Shown piece by piece: positions 22,461-33,500 of a DNA stretch of 64,000 nt (position 1 is the stretch's first letter; each line of letters starts with the position of its first letter). A program made the translations under genes and the position numbers. Source of the stretch: Girardinichthys multiradiatus. Its lineage: Eukaryota > Chordata > Actinopteri > Cyprinodontiformes > Goodeidae. The DNA lies in the NCBI RefSeq assembly GCF_021462225.1, contig NC_061804.1, positions 41,107,975-41,171,974 of the forward strand, given 5' to 3'. The notes beneath the pieces are model-generated. The model had not been told where the DNA came from. It saw only the letters and a list, made by a program, of their open reading frames with translations, and made no database searches.

Positions 22461-23740
22461 CCGGCCAATCAGATCAATCAGAAGACTTTCTGCCCCCAAC
22501 TGACAAATACGCCCACTAAACAGAGCAAGAGAGCATAATGGTCGCCAGAGCGAACACATGGGTGCAGGGGGTGTGTTTTACTGCTCGCCGTGCTGCGTTC
22601 AAAGGCTCTCGAATAAAGGTGCATGCCGCGATCGATTAAAGGATGCGCTGTTGTGATTGCTTAATACGCTCCTCGGATTTTTGGCAGGAATGTGACGCCA
22701 TATTCAGTGTTTCTCACTTCTCTTTTGCAATCAGGCAGATTCTATGTTCCCACACATTCTAACGTCCCACCTAGGCACCGTTCCTTGGGTCTTTAAGTTT
22801 TGAAGCATCTTTAGATTAGTACAACCCGCCTCCTAGTCAGGTCTCAAGTCACTTACTTAGAATTGGAGCTGCCTCTACAGCAGCAACCCAGAGGGTTTAA
22901 ACAGCTTCCCTCCATCAACTCAGCCATTGGCCTTCTTCAGCCATGTTCGACAGACTTCCACTCTGTGCTAGCTGTTCAACAATCTCCTAGCTCTTAGGTA
23001 TGAGCTTCCTGCATTTACTGGTGGTGGTTGGCCATTATCCATAATTGGCTTTGTTCAATCTTCATTTTGCCATTCTGCAAGACTCTTCCTTTAGCACCTG
23101 CCAGTCGTGTCTAATTATTTTCCCTCACTCTAGCTCACCTATGTTGTCTGCTGCCTTCACGACCGATTTATCTTCTAACTCCTTATTAATAGATCTGTTT
23201 TATTGCTTTATTTCATATCTTCATCTGCATTTCCTTTGTGGCATTTCCAGCACTCCAAAGCTCTTCTGAAATTTCTTAATTTGACTTTATTTCCCCATCT
23301 TTTCTTCATGCGGACCAATTTCCCATTTAATTTAAGCGTCATCTTCCCTTTAATTACCTCTTTCATTTCCTGCCTTTCTTTCTTCATCACCCTATCTATC
23401 TATTTCTTTTTTTGATGGATCTATTTTTATAGCTTTATTCCATATATTTATCTGTATAACCTCTGTGGTATATATACATCATTTCACATTGCCTTCCAGG
23501 CATATCTATCATCTGCTTTACATCCCTATTATTTTCCTTGCTTTCATAGCCTATTTACAAACTACATTTCTCTGCATTATTTATCCTTTCCATGCCTTGC
23601 ACTTCTTTCTTCCCTTTTATTTCATTCTATTTTCCCAATAGATTTCCCTTTTGGTACTCAATTAGGCCTCGTCTTCTCAGTCTCTGCCTCATTTTTCTCC
23701 TCTACAGGCACTATCGTTAATTAATTATTTTCTTCTGTTA
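22461..23740. other. Repeat-like, pyrimidine-rich intergenic stretch
   Basis: From 23040 the + strand is strongly T/C-rich (TTTCTTCATCACC-type), which creates long but meaningless ORFs. A CpG-containing patch occurs at 22560-22700. No domain or RNA gene is recognised; it is probably the body of the repeat that ends at about 24090. Confidence 0.35.
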
Positions 23741-23749
23741 GATCTTCAG

Positions 23750-23810
23750 CCCCATCGATGCCTGGTCAGGCACAGCCCCATTGACGCCTGGTCAGGCACG
23801 CTAACCTATT
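23750..23810 (+). repeat. Two-copy tandem repeat, about 28 bp
   Basis: CAGCCCCATCGATGCCTGGT and CAGCCCCATTGACGCCTGGT follow each other, both continuing CAGGCAC. Confidence 0.85.
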
Positions 23811-23928
23811 CCTTCTCTCTAGGCTCAAATCATGCCTTCTTCACGCCCGTTATTCAAATCTTTATAAACCTCAATAACTTACCTTCCTTTCTCATTTCTG
23901 GCCCCAGTCTCGGCCCCCTTCTTTTGCG

Positions 23929-24090
23929 GGAATGACATCTCTAAATCTAACCTTAAGATGATCATTCAAGCGCATGTCATTCTCAGCATTCACGTCTTCC
24001 ACTAAGGTCCGAGCGCCAAAGAAATAAACATTCACTAATAAACTTTTCTAATTGCATCCCTGTCTTCTCTTTGAGTCTGTCCAGGTTGAA
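23929..24090 (+). repeat. Dispersed repeat, second copy of the 4565-4725 family
   Basis: It shares ordered blocks with 4565-4725 (GACATCTCTAAATCTAA, CATGTCATTCTCA, CCGAGCGCCAAAGAAATAA, then ATAAACTTTTCTAATTGC and a GAGTCTGTCCAGGTTGAA end). The conserved end with a polyadenylation-like signal suggests an LTR R region or the 3' end of a retroposed element. Confidence 0.6.
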
Positions 24091-24639
24091 ATGGTGGTTC
24101 AGCAATGTATTAACTCAGGGAGTGATGGTCATCACACTCTGACACCATGTTGCGTTTTTCAAACCCTGCTATTCTTTGCCTCTGGAACACTTTTTCTGAT
24201 TTCCCACAAATGTTTTTAGATGTTGTATTTGAGGTTTTTTATGCAGCTACCAGTGAAAGATCAATTCGGAATTCATACAGTGCTGCAGAAACAAAATGTG
24301 AAGTTCCGTGAAAATAATTAATATAAATAAAAATAAAGGTTCATGCTCTAAAGCTCCATTTAGTTTATGTGAGGAACAGCAGAAGTGATGCAAGGTATTT
24401 TCCACTGAACAAAAATATACATTTGCAGCCCAAATGCTGAACAATCTAAGCTAAGTTATGAGCATGTGTGCTACAATTTTTAATTAGATCTGATTTAGAT
24501 TTTTTTTATTAGATCTTTAGAAATGGATACCATTTCCAAACATTTGTCTGTGGACAAATGAAAACATTAAATGTTTTCCTCTCATGTTTTCCTCTCATTT
24601 GTTCTCCCACATTTAGAGAAAGACCTTCATAATACTATA

Positions 24640-25350
24640 TGATGACTTGATCAGTTGGCCTGAAGAATCTGCATGGTACTGAATAAAACTGAATTAGTTA
24701 GAACATTTTTGATGGTTTTAGAGTTAGGCCATACAAATATGTCCCAAGGTTTGAATATCTCACTGAAGATGTTCAAACCATCATCCTAAAACGTGAAGAG
24801 CATGTCACAATTGCACACCAAGACATGGCTGTCCACCTATACTGACAGGCCTGACAAGGAGAACAATAATCTAGAGAGGTGGCCAAGAGACCCATAGTAA
24901 CTAATCATGGAAGAGATCCACATCTAAGTTAGCAACATCTTAGATAGGAAGAAGGATGGAGCTAAATATAGGGCCATACTGTAAGAAAACCTTAGAGGTG
25001 CAAAGACTCACGGCAGGGTGTAGGTTCACCTTCCGACATCATGACCCAAAACATATAGCCAGAGATACAATAGAATAGTTTAGATGAAATCATATTTATT
25101 GGAATGATCCAAAGTCCAGACCTGAATCTAGTGGCGTATCTGTGGCATGTTTTGAAAATAGAAAATAGTTACAGATGCTCTCAAGCTTTAGCTATTTTGC
25201 AAAAAATGTTTTTGTGCAAAGCTGGAAGAGACAAACCGCAAAAGGCTTTGTAACTAAGTAAAAGGTGGTACCATTAAGTTTGTGGTTGTAATGTGAAAAA
25301 TCTGAAAATATTTCAGGGGCATGAATACTTTTACAAGGCACTGTTTAGGT
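24640..25350 (+). mobile_element. Decayed Tc1-like element
   Basis: The + strand keeps ordered Tc1 coding remnants with many stops: CATCATGACCCAAAACATAT (the second-Asp region), then GGAATGATCCAAAGTCCAGACCTGAATC-like sequence (the usual W-P-SQSPDLNP region) at about 25095-25130. The end AATATTTCAGGGGCATGAAT, with CTTTTACAAGGCACTGT, matches the terminal repeat style of this Tc1 subgroup. The left end is not resolved. Confidence 0.6.
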
Positions 25351-26484
25351 CAATTCAATCTCCTTTAGTCTACTGAATTACCATTTGTGATTCCCTTGGT
25401 TGAGAATGAGTAACTGAATTTAAAGTCTGACATTTGCTGCTATTTTCTCCAAATGTATGTCTCTCAGTCTGTGTAGATCCTGCAGGAGCAAAGTTCACAG
25501 AGAACAGTTGTTGGACATCACGTCCTGAGAAGGAACCTGCTGTGACATATGAGTTGGGGGGATGACGTAGTCAGTGTCAGGTTATAAAATACACCAAACA
25601 TTTCCAAATCAAGCCTTTTTCATGTTACACAGACAACAGTGAAAAGTTCAAAAGAAGAAACAAAAAAAACACTTTGCTGTATTTAGTAAAGCCTTATTTG
25701 TTGAAGCAAGTCTTGCTCTCTTTCACTTTCATGAAGTCTGAAAGGCCTGTAGATGTGACTGAACACAGCATTTTTTTTTTTGTTGAAGATTCATCTAAAC
25801 ATTACCTTAATGTTTCATAGATGTCTAGACTGAATTTGGTAGATATTAGGTGAATGTTATGACATCTAGAGTTAATATTAGACATTTTGTAAGTCTAAAC
25901 ATGGACTAACTTGTGTGATAAAAATAACAAAACCATTACACTTTTTTATGGTAAGATGATAAAAAGTCCAGAACCAACTATATGTATTTTACCTTACCTG
26001 CTGTATTTGTTGTAGGCTTTTGCTAACCTGAATCTTTTTGCAAGAATAGTCCAAGACAAGAGTCCTTCAAAATCACCTCTTAACCTCTACACCTCTTTCC
26101 TGCAATATTTGCCTGCTCTCCAACCTCCTCAGTGTGACCTCCACCTGTATAGAAAACCATCTTCAGCTTTGTTAAAACAAACTATTCACTCACCTTGAAG
26201 GAGTTCTTTATACAACCGTCACTAGGGTCTATTGCCTCCCTCAGCCTCCACTGTCAACCTGAGCACAGCGAGCATGCCTCTTTCTTCTTATCTCCTAAAT
26301 ATCATTGAAATGCATGATTCTGCATGTGGGTCCAAAAGCTTCCAAGTAACATGATGGTTTCCTTTTTTTGACGTGTCCTGACCATCATTTCAGTAACATG
26401 GAGAAGCTGGTTGACTACAAAGAACACAGGCCACATCAATAAAATAGGAATCTTCATTTGTATGACCTTCAGCCATTTTGTTTG

Positions 26485-26487
<3 letters not shown>

Positions 26488-26558
<71 letters not shown>
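26488..26558 (+). repeat. (GT)n microsatellite, about 35 units
   Basis: Uninterrupted GT run. It produces spurious ORFs of poly-CV and poly-HT on the two strands. Confidence 0.98.
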
Positions 26559-26559
<1 letters not shown>

Positions 26560-26599
26560 CCTGTTTTGGCATCACAGTGAGAACCATTTTCCCGATTTC

Positions 26600-26846
26600 A
26601 CCATCTAATTGAGGACCATTTGTACCAAAGTGAGGACATTTTGCTGGTCCTCACGACCTATTTTGGTTAGGTTTAGGACTAAGGTATGAATTGACTTTAG
26701 GTTAAGGTTAGGGTTAGGTAAGCACTGGTAATGGTTAGGTTTAGGGTTATTGTCAGGGTTAGGGCATAGAAAGGGTTGAAAATGACTGAAAATCAATGGA
26801 AATCAATGGGAGTCAACACATGGTCCTCACTACATATAGCAAAACA

Positions 26847-26894
<48 letters not shown>
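26600..26894. repeat. Telomere-like GGTTAG-rich dispersed repeat with (GT)n end
   Basis: Contains GGTTAGGTTTAGGACTAAGG, GGTTAAGGTTAGGGTTAGGT and TTAGGGTTATTGTCAGGGTT, framed by GTGAGGACATTTTGCTGGTC and ACATGGTCCTCACTACATAT, then a second (GT)n at about 26851-26894. A related unit lies at 55740-55960. It is a dispersed family beside microsatellites, not a true interstitial telomere of perfect TTAGGG. Confidence 0.7.
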
Positions 26895-26895
<1 letters not shown>

Positions 26896-27739
26896 ACTTG
26901 TTTTTGTTACCATGGAAGGCCCAAACGCAGGGAGCCCACCAACAAAGTGGGGCTCTGTGTCTTTGTGGGTTCCAAAATCCTGGACCCCACATGGGAAACC
27001 ACTCTAAAGCAGCTTGGGATGCTCTCCTAACATGCCTCATGCTTTTTTTTCACTTACCCCACTTGGTAGCAATGATTGGAAAAGTGTGTGCACAGTGTGT
27101 TTGCTCAGTAGAGACCCCTTGTCTGTGGGAAGTGGTACTGCAAGTATACACACTACAGGAAGTGTGTATCATTGAGCCCGCCTGGTCCAACTTTTGACCA
27201 ATAAGAGTGGCCGATATCCCAAGAAAATATGTAATTTCCTGAAGTTTCAGAAAGTGGTTTTTGTATAATTCCTGTTATAAAATATTATAACAGCACTAGG
27301 TATTACAACCAAATTAAAGATTTAAAGCAGGTAATTATTATTTTAGTAAGCATAGCAACTAAAACAATAGTGTAAACATTTGCATAAGCCCCTGTGATAA
27401 TTCATTGTCATTTTCTTTATTAAAATTCCTATATTACAATTGTAATTAATCTACATGCTATTTAATGTTCATTACACTTTTGTGCTTTATAAAAAATACA
27501 CTCATTCTTTAGACTTATTTAGAAAAAAAATATCTTGTGCATTTTTTATATTCTGGACATAAGAAAAATGAAGGTATAAATAAATAGTTATTTAATATTT
27601 TCAATCAGTTTACTTATTAGTTTAATCTGCAGGTTTGTTAGCTACAGGTATGTTAGCTTCAAGCGGCTAACAACGCCAGCTTTACGGCACTTTATACGTT
27701 TACAACATTTTTACGGCACTTCATAACGTGTGACGGCGC
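26895..27739. other. Intergenic stretch, no recognised feature
   Basis: AT-rich beyond 27200. The ORFs at 26776-27197 are anchored in the (GT)n tract and carry no domain. Confidence 0.4.
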
Positions 27740-27820
27740 CAGGCTGAAACTGCTCTATGTGAGGAGGAAACGCTGCAAAGGAAGACGAGACGCTACTCAG
27801 AACCAAACACAACATACGTG
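27740..27820 (+). promoter_or_regulatory. Putative 5' non-coding exon of the SET-recombinase gene
   Basis: A CpG-containing patch (GTGACGGCGCCAGGCTGAAA, AAGACGAGACGCTACTCAG) ends at a strong donor (ACGTG|GTGAGT at 27821), upstream of the first coding exon at 29595. A near-duplicate motif, TTTACGGCACTT, sits at about 27680 and 27710. The exact transcription start is not visible. Confidence 0.45.
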
Positions 27821-29594
27821 GTGAGTAAATTTACAGCATGTAAATACTAAATACAAGAAACTGATGTGGAAATGCTTTTAATCCAGACTCCGAGGGGGTT
27901 GTACGCAATGATTTAGGCTTCCCATTCGGTATTTTGTCACTTCGGTGGCGTAAGGATTTCCCCTAAAAGTCCGGCGTTTTAACTTGTCATTCATTTTAGC
28001 TTACAGTGATTTTAAACACAGTGGTGTAAAAGGAAACAACAGAATGTATAGTTGCTCCGTGTTATATTCGGGGTGAATTCCATGTTTTAATATTCCATAA
28101 CAGCCGATCCCAGAACCGGACTCTGGCCGTAGTTGCTCGCCGAAACTTCTTAAAAACTCGCCAAACACTTGTTAAAGCTCAGTGTTATGTCTGTGTGTCT
28201 CTGTATGTCTCGAGAGGTTTTTTTTACGTGAAAGAATGCTGCAGTTTAATAAAATAAGCATTTTGACGCGAATAAAACTATCAAGAACGCTAGCACTGTA
28301 TGCTAAGAACGTTAGCATATGTTCACTTTTAAAACAGACTCATAATAAAAATGAGTTGGTAGCTCCTTGAAATTAAAATGAGTTATATTGGTAAAGCTAT
28401 TGAAATAACTTCACTTAGGCTGTTGATATTGACATAACTATCATTTAATTCAGCAGCCACGTGACGTCATACGTTAGCGTAATAATAATACATATTTACA
28501 GGTGCCATTCAAAAGACAAAATGTCACCTTACAAATAAAGTAAACCATCAATAACAACAAACCAGACACAAACATCAAATGTAATGTCTGGATTTACAAA
28601 GAGTAAGCAGTCTTGATTAGATTGGTTGTAAGTCTGGATATAAACAGGGAGAGTCTCAGTGTTGCTGATGTTTGTGGCCCTGTCCACATGAAAACAGGTT
28701 TGGAACTATTTGTATTCTTGGTTGGGTATACATTTCTATCATCTATGACTTAATGTAGACATAGCCAGAAGGATTCAGAGTTTGGGAGCAGAGGTGGAGA
28801 AACCTCTGCTCCCCATGGTGCTGAAGTGAGAAGAGCTTGCACTGAGGTGCATAGAATAGGAGGATATGAGGAGGTGGCAACGTGAATCAGATCGGACTTT
28901 GTTTGCAAACAGAAGAATTCTGAATTCCACTCTGAATATGTATAAAGCTGCAGTAGAACTGGTGTGATGAAATAAAGATGTTCCAGTGATGATCTGAGCT
29001 GTGGAGCAAGCTACATCTTAGGTATACAGTTATGGTGGAGCTCGTAGCTGCCCCTTCACCCCTGGTGCTTCAAGTTTGGATGCAGCACTATGGCTTTGCT
29101 GGTCTGTGTTGGACATGTTACTTTTTAAAAACGCTAGTTATAGTTGCAAGTTATTCTCATATAATTGTCTCTTTGGTTGGGTTGGAGCACCCCTATTGGA
29201 TAATGGTAGGGGAAATGCCACTTTTGAACTATTTAGAGTTTCTCCATCTAGTTTTCAGTCTGTGCATCCTAAACACCTACCCACTTAATTAAAGGGCTGT
29301 TTCAGGCCTTTTTTGGATTTGATAGGAACTGTGACTGGTTAAAAGTACCAAAGCTCAGCTTCCTTCTGGCAAACATTTTCATTAATATAGGCAGATTTTT
29401 TGAAAGAGATTATAGAAAAATATTCTGTGTTTTTTTTATTCACTCTTGTTCTCTTAGTTCTCCATCTGGCCAGTTTTATTCCTTCAGACTCCATACAGTG
29501 CATGATTACAAATCTTTTTAAATTAATATAGAGTGCTTATATATATTATAATGCTTATTAGTTGTCTGTGTCATGTTTAAAAAATTTTTTTTAG
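27821..29594. other. Putative first intron of the SET-recombinase gene
   Basis: Runs from GTGAGT to a T-rich acceptor (AAAATTTTTTTTAG at 29594). No repeat or coding feature recognised; the ORFs at 29032-29292 look like chance. Confidence 0.4.
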
Positions 29595-30580
29595 CGCCAA
29601 AAATGTCTAAAAGGAAGGCAAGAAAAAAGCCTGCTGATGAAGCAACCTTTTACATTCAATCTTCAAAGGACAAACCAGGATTAATGGAAAGATTTATTGA
29701 TGATCACAAAGGTAAGAAACTCATTTTTGGACCATTTACCCAAGGATTGATTTATGTTTTTATAAAATGACATATAAAAAACAACCAAATTCATATTGGG
29801 TGTTGTATTTTTGATTTCTAAGGAAGAATTTAACATCATAAGATATTACCACATTTATATGGTTAATGGTTTATGTAAAAATTAAAAAATAATTCAATTT
29901 TTCCTAACCATTGTGTTTATTTAAAATGCCCTTGCAGGAAGGGGTGTGTTTGCTACCCAGCCCATTGAACAAGGAGATTTCGTCTTAGAATACAGGGGTC
30001 AACTTCTATCAGCAGATAAATGCCAAACAAGAAAGTACTCTGAAAAGGAGAGTACATTTCTCTTTGAGTTTGAATGGCAGAATCGTCACTGGTGGTATGT
30101 CCAAATATCTTCTATAGAGGAGTTATGAACTCTAAAACGAGACTGGAATTCAAGCCCCTTAATCAGTGATAGTCACTTAGAAGCAATATCTCAACAACAC
30201 ATCATACATGTACTATTGAAAATTATTTGTTTTGTGTGGCTGTCAAAAAGACATTCAATCTGCCTCACAACTTTGTCTTTTGAAATAGGTTTTTATATAG
30301 GTTTTTATTTCTGTAAGCATACTTTTATTTTACTGAAAGACTAGTTATATTATGCAAAATGTTTGATGTCTTTTATTTCTCTCCTAGCATTGATGCTTCA
30401 ATAGAGGATGGCTCTCTGGGAAGATTAGTGAACGACAACCACAAGTCTCCAAACTGCAACATGAAAAAAATAATAGTAAATGATCAACCCCATTTGTGCC
30501 TGTTTGCCATCAAAAAAATAGAAATAGGAACTGAAATTGATTACAACTATGGTGATTCTAAATGGCCATGGCGTGAAAAA
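29595..30580 (+). CDS. SET-domain exons, KMT5A/SETD8-like histone lysine methyltransferase
   Basis: Three exons encode 153 residues resembling KMT5A, the H4K20 monomethyltransferase (family knowledge). Visible motifs are [20 protein letters not shown] (SET-N and the AdoMet-binding GxG), [40 protein letters not shown] and then GD. The Tyr of the YxYGD motif is present. The usual RLINHS AdoMet/lysine-channel motif is altered to RLVNDNHKS, with one extra residue, so activity or substrate may differ. There is no pre-SET or post-SET cysteine cluster, as in KMT5A. It ends at a phase-0 GTAAGT donor that leads straight into the repeat exons. Confidence 0.8.
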
Positions 30581-33500
30581 GTAAGTTAATAAAATCAAGT
30601 ATGCAAGTTGCAATATTAATTAGGTATACAAAATCTTAATTTTTGTCTCTTGAATGACTCTCAGGCTCCTACTGCTGTAGCTGAGCCAGCCAGAACCTCG
30701 TGGGACTCTTTCCCTGATGACAGCATCACACAGGATGCCAGCCTACAGGTAACATTCAGTTAGACTTTGTTGTGAGAAATAAATTTTGGAGACCTGCTCT
30801 CATTCCCTTAGTTTACATGCTTGTTAGTTTAGCTTGTGTTGGGAAGCTATTTTTTAGTCAGAAGGTACCATAAACAGCATTCAGCCAGTCAACTGATCAC
30901 ATGTTTTTAATGGTTCTCCTCATGGAGCCCAAACAAGCCAGTGGCATACACACCTTCAGATGGATTGTTGAAACGTGCTTCCATGAGGGGTCCAACCAGG
31001 CCAGTAACTAACACACGCATAACAGTAATGGATTTCTGAAATGTGCCTCCTTGTGGGGCCCTCCCGTGTGGATCTAAGCTTTTGTTATATTTCTAGATCA
31101 TAGTTGTAGTACCTGACATTATGGAAGCACATTATATTACAGCTATAATTCTGCACATCTTCAACAGCTAAACTGTCAGGCTGAAGGATGCTCCACTACA
31201 TCCATAAAGATGCTTTTATAGGACCTGATTAGAAATCCAGAACTGACTGGAACACTTGTAGTTAGAAGTGCTCTTTTGGTTTTGGGGACTATCTTTACAG
31301 GTCTTGAGTCTGTCATTTATGTTATCTGTATGATGTTAGTAAGTTATTTGTGGTTTTAATTCCAGGTGACAGGCTCGCAGTCATCTACTGCTGTAGCTGA
31401 GCCAGCCAGAACCTCGTGGGACTCTTTCCCTGATGACAGCATCACACAGGATGCCAGCCTACAGGTAACATTCAGTTAGACTTTGTTGTGAGAAATAAAC
31501 TTTGGAGACCTGCTCTCATTCCCTTAGTTTACATGCTTGTTAGTTTAGCTTGTGTTGGGAAACTATTTTTAGTCAGAAGGTACCATAAACAGCATTCAGC
31601 CAGTCATCTGATCACATGTTTTTAATGGTTCTCCTCATGGAGCCCAAACAAGCCAGTGGCATACACACCTTCAGATGGATTGTTGAAACGTGCTTCCATG
31701 TGGGGTCCAACCAGGCCAGTCACTTACACACGCATAACAGTAATGGATTTCTGAAATGTGCCTCCTTGTGGGGCCCTCCCGTGTGGATCTAAGCTTTTGT
31801 TATATTTCTAGATCATAGTTGTAGTACCTGACATTATGGAAGCACATTATATTACAGCTATAATTCTGCACATCTTCAACAGCTAAACTGTCAGGCTGAA
31901 GGATGCTCCACTACATCCATAAAGATGCTTTTATAGGACCTGATTAGAAATCGAGAACTGACTGGAACACTTGTAGTTAGAAGTGCTCTTTTGGTTTTGG
32001 GGACTATCTTTACAGGTCTTGAGTCTGTCATTTATGTTATCTGTATGATGTTAGTAAGTTATTTGTGGTTTTAATTCCAGGTGACAGGCTCGCAGTCATC
32101 TACTGCTGTAGCTGAGCCAGCCAGAACCTCGTGGGACTCTTTCCCTGATGACAGCATCACACAGGATGCCAGCCTACAGGTAACATTCAGTTAGACTTTG
32201 TTGTGAGAAATAAACTTTGGAGACCTGCTCTCATTCCCTTAGTTTACATGCTTGTTAGTTTAGCTTGTGTTGGGAAACTATTTTTTAGTCAGAAGGTACC
32301 ATAAACAGCATTCAGCCAGTCATCTGATCACATGTTTTTAATGGTTTCCTCATGGAGCCCAAACAAGCCAGTGGCATACACACCTTCAGATGGATTGTTG
32401 AAATGTGCTTCCATGTGGGGTCCAACCAGGCCAGTCACTTACACACGCATAACAGTAATGGATTTCTGAAATGTGCCTCCTTGTGGGGCCCTCCCGTGTG
32501 GATCTAAGCTTTTGTTATATTTCTAGATCATAGTTGTAGTACCTGACATTATGGAAGCACATTATATTACAGCTATAATTCTGCACATCTTCAACAGCTA
32601 AACTGTCAGGCTGAAGGATGCTCCACTACATCCATAAAGATGCTTTTATAGGACCTGATTAGAAATCCAGAACTGACTGGAACACTTGTAGTTAGAAGTG
32701 CTCTTTTGGTTTTGGGGACTATCTTTACAGGTCTTGAGTCTGTCATTTATGTTATCTGTATGATGTTAGTAAGTTATTTGTGGTTTTAATTCCAGGTGAC
32801 AGGCTCGCAGTCATCTACTGCTGTAGCTGAGCCAGCCAGAAACTCGTGGGACTCTTTCCCTGATGACAGCATCACACAGGATGCCAGCCTACAGGTAACA
32901 TTCAGTTAGACTTTGTTGTGAGAAATAAATTTTGGAGACCTGCTCTCATTCCCTTAGTTTACATGCTTGTTAGTTTAGCTTGTGTTGGGAAACTATTTTT
33001 TAGTCAGAAGGTACCATAAACAGCATTCAGCCAGTCATCTGATCACATGTTTTTAATGGTTCTCCTCATGGAGCCCAAACAAGCCAGTGGCATACACACC
33101 TTCAGATGGATTGTTGAAACGTGCTTCCATGTGGGGTCCAACCAGGCCAGTCACTTACACACGCATAACAGTAATGGATTTCTGAAATGTGCCTCCTTGT
33201 GGGGCCCTCCCGTGTAGATCTAAGCTTTTGTTATATTTCTAGATCATAGTTGTAGTACCTGACATTATGGAAGCACATTATATTACAGCTATAATTCTGC
33301 ACATCTTCAACAGCTAAACTGTCAGGCTGAAGGATGCTCCACTACATCCATAAAGATGCTGTTATAGGACCTGATTAGAAATCCAGAACTGACTGGAACA
33401 CTTGTAGTTAGAAGTGCTCTTTTGGTTTTGGGGACTATCTTTACAGGTCTTGAGTCTGTCATTTATGTTATCTGTATGATGTTAGTAAGTTATTTGTGGT

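Noticed and set aside
23045..23415. Phe/Ser-rich ORFs suggesting membrane proteins
   Set aside because: They come from a long T/C-rich tract, with no conserved segment and no splice or promoter support.
26390..27040. ORFs of poly-CV and poly-HT across the (GT)n tracts
   Set aside because: They are translations of microsatellite DNA with no start context, splice support or domain.
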